64,000 bases of DNA from Clostridia bacterium. Its GTDB lineage: Bacteria > Bacillota > Clostridia > Lachnospirales > Lachnospiraceae. Below, piece by piece: positions 1-8,668 of the stretch (its first letter is position 1; every line of letters begins with the position of its first letter). The DNA lies in assembly GCA_910576205.1 (NCBI GenBank), contig CAJTHL010000009.1:1-64000 (forward strand). The letters are read 5' to 3'. A model generated the notes under the pieces. It ran no database searches, was not told the origin of the DNA, and saw only the letters and a program-made list of their open reading frames with translations. Position numbers and translations under genes: made by a program.

Positions 1-612
1 ATCACGGTAGGCGCCAACGAGAGCTCGAAGTTCTGGCTGGGGATGCTGAACGACCTGAAGAACCGGGGAGTGCAGGATGTGCTGTTCTTCTGCGTGGACG
101 GGCTCCCTGGGTTCAAGGAGGCGATCGGCGCCGTGTTCCCCCAGTCCGAAATCCAAAGGTGCGTCCTCCACATGCTGCGCAACTCGTTCAAGTATGTGAA
201 CTACAGTGACCTGAAGAAGTTCGCGTCTGATTTCAAGGCGGTATACAATGCCCCGAATGAAAAAGCCGGACTGGAAGCACTGTCAGATGTCAGGGAAAAA
301 TGGGGAAAGAAATATCCCTACGCAGTCAGCAGCTGGGAAAACAACTGGGAAGATGTAAGCCCTTTCTTCCAGTTCCCAGACGAAGTACGCCGTATTATGT
401 ACACGACCAATATAATCGAGGGGCTGAACCGCCAGTACAGGAAAGCCACCAAGACAAAGAGCGTGTTCCCAAGCGACAGCTCCCTGGAAAAGATGCTCTA
501 TCTGGCCAGCCTAAATGTGGCGAAGAAGTGGACACAGAGATACCGGAACTGGGACCAGGTACTGAACCAGCTGACAGTCCTCTATGGGGAACGGCTGACC
601 CAGTATCTGTAA
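1..612 (+). mobile_element. IS256-family transposase, 3' part (cut by window start)
   Basis: Reading frame 1 is open from the first base to the TAA at 610-612, so the 5' part lies outside the window and the visible piece is about 203 residues. The family is the IS256/Mutator-type DDE transposases. Seen directly: NESSKFWLG, the FFCVDGLPGF block carrying the second catalytic Asp, the RCVLHMLRNS block, and NIIEGLNRQYRK with the catalytic Glu. These are the conserved C-terminal landmarks, in the expected order and spacing, with no frameshift in the visible part. The gene points into a run of truncated genes, so the element may have caused or marked decay there. Whether the element is complete cannot be judged here. 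Confidence 0.93.
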
Positions 613-808
613 AACAGAAGCTCCGCATCATTAGGAAAGTCTGGGGCAGCGCACCCTGAAAGGAATGCTGCTGCCCCCATCCTTATTCCAGAGGCCGGGT
701 GTGGGCAGAGCCCACGAAAAGAAGCAGCCGGGATGTTTTATTTTGGTGCAAAAAATTAGAAAAATCTGTATAAAGGTATGCAGATTGGTAATACTATAAT
801 CAGTAAGA
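613..808. other. Non-coding tail of the IS256-type element and junction
   Basis: No gene is visible. The right end of the insertion sequence should lie here, because coding similarity to an FtsX-like permease starts at about 809 on the other strand. I could not fix the terminal inverted repeat, since the left end is outside the window. Confidence 0.4.
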
Positions 809-1354
809 TCAATCGACAACAAAATCAAGCCTAGGATTCGACACAGTATTGTACATATCTGGATTCTGCCAGAAGGATTTTTCCTCCATAGACACAGAAA
901 AATTTACAGCCTCACAAAATGCGCAAGGACATTCAACCAAACAAAAATAGAAAAATGTCTGTAATATACTCCATCCAAATAGTGATTTATTCATTTCATT
1001 TTCTTTATGCAACACTGCAATACAAAGTGCGGCATATATACCAAATCCAATCAAGACCCCTGCTATAAAGCAAGCTATCCCTATTATTAGAAATTCACAC
1101 AGAAACATAAAAGATAATTTGCTTTTTTCCATTCCCAACAGTAAGCAGTTGGCAAACTCTTTTGCACGTTGTTTCAACATGAAGGAATCAATGTATCCAA
1201 CCAATATTACCAAAAGTAAAGTTATTAAAATCGGTAAAGAAATTGTTTGGAAACCAACTTGTTTCCCTACAATGGCAATACAGTTGGATACTTCCATAAT
1301 TGATAATAAAATTGTCATTGTCGTAATATATAAAAAATAGTTTACGATAGACTT
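809..1354 (-). pseudogene. FtsX-like ABC permease, truncated remnant
   Basis: The frame is open from 1354 (first ATG at 1318) to 809 and encodes hydrophobic segments around a typical FtsX/MacB-type permease block (KQRAKEFANCLLLGMEKSKL followed by FLCEFLIIG and a second membrane helix). This matches the N-terminal quarter of bacitracin-export type FtsX permeases, which are usually 600-700 residues. Here only about 180 remain, followed by the insertion-sequence end. No ATPase partner is present nearby. The piece is inferred to be a dead fragment. The 150 bases upstream (1355-1509) translate into nothing I recognise. Confidence 0.65.
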
Positions 1355-1509
1355 TTACACCCTGCCACCAGTCTGCTATACATTTATAATTTCCCCGTTC
1401 ACAATCTCCCTCCCACACGCCCTTATGTTGTTGAGTCTCTGCTTTTACAATGGTTTCTTCCTCTGCCTTGTTTCGCCCGCATGCCGTTATCGGAAATGCC
1501 CATAATACG

Positions 1510-2114
1510 TCAATTATATATGTCATAGATTCCCGCAATCATCTGATACTGGGGCAGCGTGTAGGTATATACCTGGTTTAAGATGGAAAATTTCGGATAT
1601 ACCCTCTCATCAAATACATGGCCAATCTTCAGTTTCTGCTCATGGTTCGTGATAACTGCGCCGCCGTTCATTTCAGAGCCCGTACCAGCCATTGTCAGGA
1701 CACATCCCACCGGAATGATCTCATTATCCACATCTTTCATTTGAAGATAATATTTTTCCCATGGATCTTCCGTGCAATATGCAGATACGGAAACCGCTTT
1801 TGCATAGTCGCAGACAGAACCGCCCCCAACCGCAAGAATCAGGTCTGCCTTACCCTCTCTGGCAATCTTACAGCCTTCATACAGCTTCTGTACCGTTGGA
1901 TTTGGCATCACGCCTGCATCTTCCAACATATTTTTTCCATTTGCCATCACAGCTCCATGACTTTATCATAGATACCATTCTTTTTAATCGGCCCGCCGCC
2001 ATACACAAGCTGTACATTCTGTCCATACTTAGGCAGTTCTTCATTCAAGCCGGCAAGGGAATCCTCGCCAAAATAAAGCTTCGTCGGGTTACAATACATA
2101 AAATTTCCTAATAT
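1510..2114 (-). pseudogene. Iron-containing alcohol dehydrogenase, broken remnant
   Basis: Two frames together encode the N-terminal half of an iron-dependent (DhaT/BDH type) alcohol dehydrogenase. The first, from about 2114 to 1945, gives [31 protein letters not shown] and then a TGA. The second, from 1950, continues with MANGKNMLEDAGVMPNP, the LAVGGGSVCDYAKA nucleotide-binding motif and TMAGTGSEMNGGAVI. A one-base deletion near 1951 separates them. The Shine-Dalgarno GAGGAGG at 2120-2126 sits correctly spaced before an ATA at 2114, where an ATG is expected, so the start is probably mutated too. The protein stops at about residue 190, before the metal-binding His residues. It is non-functional. 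Confidence 0.85.
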
Positions 2115-2147
2115 TGTCTTCCTCCTCGTATTTTAAGCTTAGAAATG

Positions 2148-3149
2148 TCATCTCATATTTTCCGAAAAAAACTGCTCCAGCTTATCAAACGGAATCGCAT
2201 CCTTTCCGCCGCCGTCATACAGATCTGTATGGACTGCATCTGGGATAATCAGCAGCTCCTTATTGTCTGCATAAGGGTTATCCTTCACCATTGCGTCATA
2301 AGCATCACGGCTGAAATAGCAGGAATGTGCCTTCTCCCCGTGCATGATAAGGACTGCACTGCGGATCTCATTGCTGTACTGCAGAATGGGCTGGTTCATA
2401 AAGGACATGCAGCCGATCACATTCCAGCCGCCGTTTGAATTCAGGGAACGTTTATGATAACCCCGGTCCGTTTTATAATAATCATGATAATCCGCCACGA
2501 AGAAAGGCGCATCCTCCGGAAGCGGATCTACAACCCCGCCGCCCAGTGCATAGCTGCCGTTTTTATAATCCACAATCCTCTGGGCATTCATGGCCTCCTT
2601 CTTTGCATACCGCGCATCCGCAGAATTCTCTGCATCAAAATATCCGTTGGCATTGACGCGGGACATATCATACATGGTGGACGCAGCCGTCGCCTTAATG
2701 CGGGTATCCAGCGCCGCCGCATTGAGGGCAAGGCCTCCCCAGCCGCAAATTCCGATAATGCCAATACGTTCAGGGTCAACATTCTCCTGTACGGAAAGGA
2801 AATCCACAGCCGCCTGAAAATCCTCTGTATTAATGTCTGGTGAAGCCATGTACCTGGGTGTGCCGCCGCTTTCACCAGTGAAGGAAGGATCAAAGGCAAC
2901 AGTGAGGAAACCTCGCTCCGCCATCGTCTGTGCATACAGTCTGGAGGCCTGCTCCTTTGCCGCGCCAAACGGCCCGCATACCGCAATCGCAGCCAGTTTC
3001 CCTTTCACTCCTTTCGGCTCATAAAGATCTGCCACCAGTGTGATCCCGTAACGGTTAGGGAATGTCACCTTGCGATGGTTCACCTTTTCACTTTTCGGGA
3101 AAGTCTTATCCCATTCCTTTGTTAATTCCAGTTTTATAGTATTTTCCAT
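2148..3149 (-). CDS. Alpha/beta hydrolase with Cys nucleophile (dienelactone hydrolase-like)
   Basis: A 333-residue cytoplasmic alpha/beta-hydrolase. The nucleophile elbow is GICGWGG (residues 133-139), so the nucleophile is Cys135 rather than Ser, as in dienelactone hydrolases and some YcjY-like enzymes. The likely catalytic His is His307 (PDAVHTDLYD), with an acidic residue near 272-282. There is no signal peptide. The start at 3149 is chosen because AGAGAGG lies 9 bases upstream and the protein family begins here; the frame is open further upstream without a good ribosome site. It is divergent from the LysR gene at 3430, whose product probably controls it. The substrate is unknown. Confidence 0.82.
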   Translation of the reverse strand: MENTIKLELTKEWDKTFPKSEKVNHRKVTFPNRYGITLVADLYEPKGVKGKLAAIAVCGPFGAAKEQASRLYAQTMAERGFLTVAFDPSFTGESGGTPRYMASPDINTEDFQAAVDFLSVQENVDPERIGIIGICGWGGLALNAAALDTRIKATAASTMYDMSRVNANGYFDAENSADARYAKKEAMNAQRIVDYKNGSYALGGGVVDPLPEDAPFFVADYHDYYKTDRGYHKRSLNSNGGWNVIGCMSFMNQPILQYSNEIRSAVLIMHGEKAHSCYFSRDAYDAMVKDNPYADNKELLIIPDAVHTDLYDGGGKDAIPFDKLEQFFSENMR

Positions 3150-3357
3150 TTTGAAATGCCTCTCTTTCTTTTTTGTTATTTTTAATGACTGCTTTTCCAT
3201 CTGCCATACTAAAAAATCAAGACAGTCAACCTTTTCCTGCCTTTCATGCAGGCTGTCCATCAGGCCGCAGCGGTGTTTCCGCAGTGTTTTAATCGCATTC
3301 TGAACCAGATCATCCGTATGACCGCCTCCCTTCCTGCTATGTCTGTATTATATCCCC

Positions 3358-3386
3358 TTGACTTTTATTTTGCTAATGGCTATAAT
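3358..3386 (+). promoter_or_regulatory. Sigma-A type promoter of the lysR gene
   Basis: TTGACT at 3358-3363, a 17-base spacer and TATAAT at 3381-3386. It lies 44 bases before the lysR start. Confidence 0.75.
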
Positions 3387-3405
3387 TTATATCATGATAT
3401 AAATT
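3384..3405. promoter_or_regulatory. Perfect 22-bp palindrome overlapping the lysR -10 box
   Basis: The arms AATTTATATCA and TGATATAAATT are exact reverse complements with no spacer. The palindrome starts inside the -10 box, which fits an autoregulatory operator of the adjacent LysR protein. It may also control the divergent hydrolase. Confidence 0.6.
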
Positions 3406-3429
3406 TTAGGAATATCACAGGAGGACAAA

Positions 3430-4308
3430 ATGGAGCTGCGAACTATGAGATATTTTCTTGTCGTGGCAAGGGAAGAAAATATAACCCGCGCGGCAGAACT
3501 GCTTCACGTCACCCAGCCTACTCTCTCCAAGCAGTTAAAAGCACTTGAAGACGAGCTTGGGAAAAAACTGTTTATGCGCCACAGTTTTAGCATACAGCTT
3601 ACGGAAGAAGGGATTTTACTGCGGAAACGGGCAGAAGACCTGATAAAAATGGCTGACAAAATCACAACTGAATTTCTTGCTTTAGATGATGTCTTGGGCG
3701 GCGATGTTTACTTCGGCCTGGCGGAATCTTACCAGATCAGATGCCTCGCCGCCGCAATCAGAAGATTCAAAGAGTCTTACCCTGATCTGCATTATCATAT
3801 TACCAGCGGCGACACGGAACAGGTTACAGAAAAACTGGATAAAGGTATCATTGACTTTGCCGTACTGGCGCAGGAACCCAATACTGCAAAATATCATTAT
3901 TTAACCTTTCCCCATGCTGATCTATGGGGTGTTGTCATGCCAAAGGACTGTCCATTGGTAGAAAAGGACTCCATCTGCGTGGAGGACTTATTTGGACTTC
4001 CTCTTTTTTGTTCCGAACAGGGATGGAGCAATAATATTTCCAAATGGTGTGGCAATAACATGGATAAATTACACCTTGAAGGGTCGTTTCGTCTATCATA
4101 TAACGGATCGCTTTTTGTGAAAGAGGGGCTGGGTTATCTTTTAACTTTTGAGCATTTAATTGATACAAGCCCCGATAGCGGGCTTACTTTCCGCCCTCTT
4201 ACCCCTAAACTTGAAACAAAAATGTATCTAATATGGAAAAAATATCAAGTTTTTACTCCTATTGCTGAACGATTGCTGGAAATGTTGAAAGCCGGGCTTT
4301 CAGAGTAG
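3430..4308 (+). CDS. LysR-family transcriptional regulator
   Basis: A 292-residue regulator of full family length. Residues 1-60 form the winged helix-turn-helix (ENITRAAELLHVTQPTLSKQ), and residues 90-290 the periplasmic-binding-protein-like effector domain. GGAGG lies 5 bases before the ATG. The gene is divergent from the Cys-nucleophile hydrolase at 2148-3149, the standard LysR arrangement for regulating the neighbour. The 22-bp palindrome over its own promoter supports autoregulation. The effector is not predictable. Confidence 0.92.
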   Translation: MELRTMRYFLVVAREENITRAAELLHVTQPTLSKQLKALEDELGKKLFMRHSFSIQLTEEGILLRKRAEDLIKMADKITTEFLALDDVLGGDVYFGLAESYQIRCLAAAIRRFKESYPDLHYHITSGDTEQVTEKLDKGIIDFAVLAQEPNTAKYHYLTFPHADLWGVVMPKDCPLVEKDSICVEDLFGLPLFCSEQGWSNNISKWCGNNMDKLHLEGSFRLSYNGSLFVKEGLGYLLTFEHLIDTSPDSGLTFRPLTPKLETKMYLIWKKYQVFTPIAERLLEMLKAGLSE

Positions 4309-4336
4309 AAGTCAAAGTAATGCTGTAAGAAATTTA

Positions 4337-4993
4337 TTGATATACGTAAGGAATTTTTCTTTGAAAAAAACCTTGTCTTTCCACCAAAAATGTGTAAGCA
4401 GTCACTCACAGAAAACAAAACATATCTCTGACCTGTTTAACGAGCATTTCTATGGCAATGAATTAACTTGCCCAGCCATCACTGTATCCCCAGACAGCGG
4501 GCGCGATGCTTACGGCTGGTGCAGTATCAATGACATCTGGAACGCCAGCGGCGAGAAGTACCGGGAGATCAACCTTTGCGCCGAATACCTTGACCGGCCC
4601 ATCTTCGAGCTGGCGGCCACCCTCTTACATGAAATGGCCCACCTTTACAATCTGGCGCGTGATATTCAAGATGTAAGCAACAACGGATATTATCACAATA
4701 TGAAATTTAAGGCCACCGCCGAGGCCCACGATCTGCATATAGAAAAGCACCAGAAATACGGCTGGACGGTAACGACACTGACCCCGGAAGCGGAAGCAGG
4801 GAGCAGGGAAACCATAGGCGAGGCCGGTATCAATGCAAGCCGCCTGCAGGAGCTGGGAACGACCAAAGGCGGGAGCAGGAAATCCAAGAACCACAGTATC
4901 AAAACAGAAGTCATAGGACCGTATTTTATGGAGCTTGCCGCACAGCATCCGGATTCGCCCTACCTTTCCAAAAGTGCCGGAGATTATCGCTCA
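4337..4993 (+). pseudogene. SprT-like zinc metalloprotease-domain remnant (mobile-element type)
   Basis: Residues encoded from about 4420 to 4800 match the SprT-like domain proteins carried by Firmicute integrative elements: ITVSPDSGRDAYGW, EINLCAEYLDRP and the zinc motif HEMAHLYN (HExxH), then YHNMKFK and KYGWTVTTLTPEA. The usual C-terminal zinc-ribbon with CxxC pairs is missing. After about 4900 the sequence no longer resembles the family, and the open frame simply runs on antisense through the HAD gene. There is no convincing ribosome site. It is probably a fragment left by a mobile element. Confidence 0.7.
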
Positions 4994-5659
4994 TCAGTTA
5001 CATTCCAGATACTCCAGCGCTTCCGTAAGCCGGTGTATCACTTTGTAATCCGCACACTGCACTTTTATCTTTCTATCTATAAGGACAGACGTTATGCCGG
5101 CTGCAAATGCGCCATTAACATCAGATACAACAGAGTCCCCAATATGAATCACTTCGCTGGCAGCGTGTCCGCTTATTTTCAAAGCATAAGCAAACACCTC
5201 TTTATGAGGTTTATAGGCTCGGACCATTTCTCCGGAAATAATTCCGGCGGCTTCAAGTCCGTTCTGTTTCAGACATTCCTGCACATAACAGGCTCCGTTA
5301 TTTGTAATTACATAAACCGGGAGAGGACATTTTTCAAAAAATTCCTTCACGTCCTCAAAAACAGGCGCATACATCCAGAACCTCTGAAACAGCTTATGCA
5401 GTTCCGAAAAATCATCATCCAGGCCCTCTTCCCGGCCAAGCCTTTCCAGCAGACAGTCAACGATCTCATCTTCTGTCAAAAAGGCATGGCCATAGCTTTT
5501 CTCTTCCATCATTTTCAGCATGCTCCACCAATATCTCACCGTCTCTTCCGCCGTTTCAAGCCGGCTGTTTTTCCATATGCGGGAAACAATTTTTTCCAAA
5601 TCCTCTCCCTTTTCCTGAATGATTGTTCCTGTATAATCCATAAATACTGCTTTTACCAT
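4994..5659 (-). CDS. HAD-superfamily hydrolase, subfamily IA
   Basis: A 221-residue HAD phosphatase-like protein. Motif I is FMDYTGTI near residue 6, with nucleophile Asp8. The usual second Asp (DxD) is Thr (DYTGT), as in phosphonatase or dehalogenase-type members. Motif II is VITNN, the lysine is in RAYKPHKEVF, and motif III is HIGDSVVSDVNGA. GGAGG stands 5 bases before the ATG. It is convergent with the SprT-like fragment and alone otherwise. The substrate is not predictable, and the missing general acid Asp makes a standard phosphomonoesterase less likely. Confidence 0.85.
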   Translation of the reverse strand: MVKAVFMDYTGTIIQEKGEDLEKIVSRIWKNSRLETAEETVRYWWSMLKMMEEKSYGHAFLTEDEIVDCLLERLGREEGLDDDFSELHKLFQRFWMYAPVFEDVKEFFEKCPLPVYVITNNGACYVQECLKQNGLEAAGIISGEMVRAYKPHKEVFAYALKISGHAASEVIHIGDSVVSDVNGAFAAGITSVLIDRKIKVQCADYKVIHRLTEALEYLECN

Positions 5660-5789
5660 TTTTTACCTCCGATTTTTCTACTAGTATACCACATATCACA
5701 GACATATCAACATATACTCCCCTGGCTGACATGGCCCGGTAATCCTAAGATTCCGTACTGTATGACAAATATGGGACAGAGATAACAGA

Positions 5790-5906
5790 TCATGGCCTCA
5801 TATCCGCCGCTTCCAGAATATCACGGATTAAGGGGCCGCTCTTGTCCTCCCGGGTTCCCCTGTAGCCGCTGTCGCTGACTATGATAACCGCTGTTTTCTA
5901 TTTCAT
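5790..5906 (-). pseudogene. MogA/MoaB-like N-terminal fragment
   Basis: From the ATG at 5906 the frame reads MK-stop-KTAVIIVSDSGYRGTR, followed by EDKSGPLIRDILEAA and a TGA. VSDS and REDKSGP are hallmarks of the MogA/MoaB molybdopterin adenylyltransferase N-terminus. The third codon is TAG, and only 38 codons remain of about 160. An AAGAAAGAG ribosome site is still present. No other molybdenum cofactor gene is nearby. It is a dead relic. Confidence 0.7.
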
Positions 5907-6052
5907 GGATAATCATCTCTTTCTTATTATTTTTCCCATTCCATTAACAAAAGTTATCTTTTTTCAATATATCCGAAAATTTATCAATAATCAATAATTT
6001 TTACCGCAATTTTGCATAAAACCGGTTATTATCCAGACTTTTTTAAAATTTT

Positions 6053-6088
6053 GGGGAGTCAGCTATTTATGCAAATCGCTGACTCCCC
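6053..6088 (-). terminator. Hairpin, probable terminator of the small membrane gene
   Basis: GGGGAGTCAGC (6053-6063) pairs with GCTGACTCCCC (6078-6088) around a 14-base loop. On the minus strand it is followed by an AT-rich tract with short T runs. It lies 75 bases beyond the minus-strand gene ending at 6163. Confidence 0.55.
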
Positions 6089-6162
6089 TGTTCCATAACT
6101 TCCTATTATTTAAGCTACCCTTTCCAGGCGTCTTTTCTTATCCGCCGGGCACCTGGAAATTC

Positions 6163-6342
6163 TTATTTTTTCTCCTCATTTTTGATCCACAGGTGATACA
6201 ACCCTATCCCGCACATTCCCGCTATTACGCTTGTCCATGTTGCGTCTAATTCCATGCCTCGGGTATTTAAAAAAATATTGATTCCCATTAAAACAATCAG
6301 AATTGCAGCCACTATGGCCGCCCCTTTTAAAAAGTGCTTCAT
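6163..6342 (-). CDS. Small hypothetical membrane protein (59 residues)
   Basis: It starts with MKHFLKGAAIVAAILIVLMG, giving one strong transmembrane helix at about residues 6-26. A second hydrophobic segment lies at about 38-53, and the charged tail is KNEEKK. GGAAGGGG lies about 10 bases before the ATG at 6342. The frame stays open to 6468, but the upstream part has no ribosome site. A hairpin follows. I do not recognise a family. It is divergent from the kinase gene at 6570. Confidence 0.55.
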   Translation of the reverse strand: MKHFLKGAAIVAAILIVLMGINIFLNTRGMELDATWTSVIAGMCGIGLYHLWIKNEEKK

Positions 6343-6569
6343 AACTTCATATCCCCTTCCAAAGCAAATCTGTATTTCCGGAACATAGTATACCAGAGAA
6401 AACGGCAATTCTCCCAAAACAGTCATAAAAGGCTTTATTTTGCAGATAAACGCGTTTTTTCCCCGCAAAAAATACGTTTATTCCTCATTTTCGCGAAGCG
6501 GCCCTTGATACAGAAATGCAAATGCAGTATAATCTGGGAGGTAAGCCCCAAAAGGAGGAATCTACTGAA

Positions 6570-7865
6570 ATGCTGCTGTCCTTTTTCCAGCTTTCCCTTG
6601 CCATCCGGAATGTGTGGCCCAGACCCATGAGCCCGAAAGCGTTTCTCGCCCTCTATCTGCTGCTGTTGCTGGCAGGAACGCCTGTAACGCTTTTTGCCTG
6701 CGTCCCCTACGGCCTGTTTGGTATTCTGGTGGCAGCTTGTATTTACAGCCTGGTTACCAGTCGGGAAACCGCGCCCCAGAATGTCTGTATGGCCATGACC
6801 GGAATTGTGCTTACTGTCGTGACAGAAAATGTTCTGGGACTTTTTCTAAGTCTGCTGACACCTCCTGCATTATCCGGTCAGCCGTTTTTTTCTTTTGCTG
6901 TCCCGCTGATCCGCATTTTGCTGTTTTATTTTATTACGCTTCTTTGTGGCAGGCTGCTAAAAAAAATGCTGCTGTCCGGAAAAGGAATTTTACGTCTTCC
7001 GCAGGCCTGGTATCTGATAGACGCCGCCTTGCTGCTCCTTATCACTATTTATCTGTTTGATAATCTGATTCCAGGGCAAAACGGCTCAATAGGCAGAATG
7101 ATCTATAATAATGTCTTACATATCTCGGGGTATCTGCTTGTGATGCTTTTTCTGCTTCTGGCCATGCGCCGTTCCTGGCTGGAACAGGTACAGACCGAGG
7201 CAAAGCAGAAAGCCTTGCAGGATTTACAGGACTACATGCGCAATCTGGAGGCTCTGTATAGCGGGCTTCGCTCCTTTAAGCACGATTACGTGAATATTCT
7301 CCTTTCTCTATCCGGCTATATTGAAAATGGCAATATGGAAGAGCTAAAGAATTTTTTTGACAGCAAAATCTTCCCCACAAAGACTATCCTTGACCAGGGG
7401 GACTACAAGCTTAACCAGCTTGGCAATATCCAGGTGCTGGAGATCAAGAGCCTGCTCTCTGCAAAACTGATTTACGCCCATGAGTCGGGGATCGATGTCA
7501 CCATTGACATTCCCAACCGGGTGGACAGCTTTTTCATAGACACCGTAGACCTTGCCAGAATACTGGGCATATTTTTAGACAACGCCATTGAAGCCGCGCT
7601 TATGACAAAACAGCCCCAGATAGGCTTAAATATCCTTCGGCATAACTCCGGCGTGGCCATCATCATAACCAACTGTTTTCAGGATAACGGCGTGGCGCTG
7701 CACCGGTTAAAGCAGAAAGGCTTCAGCACAAAGGCCGGACATCCGGGAATCGGCCTTTCTAACGCGCAGAAAATCATCGGCTCCTATGACAATGCGCTGC
7801 TGGAAACAACTATGCTTTGCGGTATTTTCACGCAGCATATGGAGCTTGCTGCCAGAAAGGAATAA
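6570..7865 (+). CDS. AgrC-like sensor histidine kinase (GHKL ATPase domain)
   Basis: A membrane histidine kinase of about 431 residues. Six or so hydrophobic segments fill residues 1-200. A linker helix follows, then the phospho-acceptor block SFKHDYVNIL (His near 238), the N box DNAIEAA and the G box GHPGIGLSNA of the GHKL (HATPase_c_5) type. This is the AgrC/ComD-type architecture that senses peptides or other extracellular ligands. AGGAGG lies 11 bases before the ATG at 6570; the frame is open back to 6516 without a ribosome site. Its response regulator starts 6 bases after the stop, so the two are co-translated. No AgrB/AgrD-like peptide genes are visible nearby. Confidence 0.88.
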   Translation: MLLSFFQLSLAIRNVWPRPMSPKAFLALYLLLLLAGTPVTLFACVPYGLFGILVAACIYSLVTSRETAPQNVCMAMTGIVLTVVTENVLGLFLSLLTPPALSGQPFFSFAVPLIRILLFYFITLLCGRLLKKMLLSGKGILRLPQAWYLIDAALLLLITIYLFDNLIPGQNGSIGRMIYNNVLHISGYLLVMLFLLLAMRRSWLEQVQTEAKQKALQDLQDYMRNLEALYSGLRSFKHDYVNILLSLSGYIENGNMEELKNFFDSKIFPTKTILDQGDYKLNQLGNIQVLEIKSLLSAKLIYAHESGIDVTIDIPNRVDSFFIDTVDLARILGIFLDNAIEAALMTKQPQIGLNILRHNSGVAIIITNCFQDNGVALHRLKQKGFSTKAGHPGIGLSNAQKIIGSYDNALLETTMLCGIFTQHMELAARKE

Positions 7866-7871
7866 CCTGAT

Positions 7872-8591
7872 ATGCTGAACATTTTTGTGTGTGAAGATAA
7901 TCCCCCCCAGCGGCGGGCTATCGTGGAAATCATTCAGAATATTGTGCTGATAGAAGAACTGGATATGCGGCTTGTTTTAGACGCAGGAGACCCTTACGCC
8001 CTGCTGGAAGAAGTCCGGGCGAACCGGAACACCGGCATCTATTTCCTTGATATTGACTTAAACAGCGACATAAACGGGCTGAAGCTGGCGCAGCAGATCC
8101 GGTTGTCCGATCCCCGCGGTTTCATCATATTCATAACCGCCCATTCTGAGTTAAGCTACATGACCTTTCAGTACCGGGTGGAGGCAATGGACTTTGTGTT
8201 AAAAGACAATCCGGCCGAAATGAAGGTAAAAATCCATGAATGCCTGCTAAACGCAATGGAGCGCTATACCCTCCAGACAAACCGGACCCATAAAGTGTAC
8301 ACCCTTGAAGCCGGAGGACGGAAAATCAGCGTGGATTATGACGATATCCTCTTTTTTGAGACTTCCAGTAACATCCATAAAGTCATTCTCCACGCCAAAG
8401 ACCGTCAGATTGAATTTTCCAGCACCATGAAAGAACTGGCAGGCACATTAGACGATAACTTTGTGCGCTGCCACCGGTCATTTCTGGTAAATAAAAAGAA
8501 CATAAGGGAAGTGGACGCCAAAAACCGGATGATCTCTTTTAACAATGGGGAAACCTGCCTTATGTCCACGCGGATGATGAAGGGGTTCTGA
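7872..8591 (+). CDS. LytTR response regulator (AgrA-like)
   Basis: A 239-residue regulator. The receiver domain (1-125) has the acidic pair EDN at 8-10, phospho-acceptor Asp60 in FLDIDL, and Lys near 115 (LKDNP). The LytTR DNA-binding domain (about 140-238) carries HKVYTLEAGGRKISVDYDDI and CHRSFLVNKKNI. It follows the AgrC-like kinase with a 6-base gap, and an AGGA within the end of that gene serves as ribosome site. It presumably acts on promoters with paired LytTR sites; targets are not visible here. Confidence 0.92.
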   Translation: MLNIFVCEDNPPQRRAIVEIIQNIVLIEELDMRLVLDAGDPYALLEEVRANRNTGIYFLDIDLNSDINGLKLAQQIRLSDPRGFIIFITAHSELSYMTFQYRVEAMDFVLKDNPAEMKVKIHECLLNAMERYTLQTNRTHKVYTLEAGGRKISVDYDDILFFETSSNIHKVILHAKDRQIEFSSTMKELAGTLDDNFVRCHRSFLVNKKNIREVDAKNRMISFNNGETCLMSTRMMKGF

Positions 8592-8596
8592 AGAGA

Positions 8597-8626
8597 AAGC
8601 GGTACAGGTGCATCCCCATACCGCTT
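8597..8626 (+). terminator. Weak hairpin after the two-component genes
   Basis: AAGCGGTA (8597-8604) and TACCGCTT (8619-8626) form an 8-bp stem just after the stop. There is no T run, so terminator function is uncertain. Confidence 0.3.
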
Positions 8627-8668
8627 CAGGCCGCCTATTCTCTTCCTGCGGTAACTGCCCGCATCCTT

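Noticed and set aside
1355..1509. Possible gene between the FtsX-like and alcohol dehydrogenase remnants
   Set aside because: The open frame is short, joins pieces of both remnants and matches no family; it is probably a recombination junction.
4994..5785. Second half of a 482-codon plus-strand frame that continues past the SprT-like fragment
   Set aside because: It is antisense to the HAD hydrolase, which has a ribosome site and all family motifs; the plus-strand translation resembles nothing.
6163..6468. Longer 101-residue form of the small membrane protein
   Set aside because: The upstream part has no ribosome site, while the ATG at 6342 has one and directly precedes the membrane helix.
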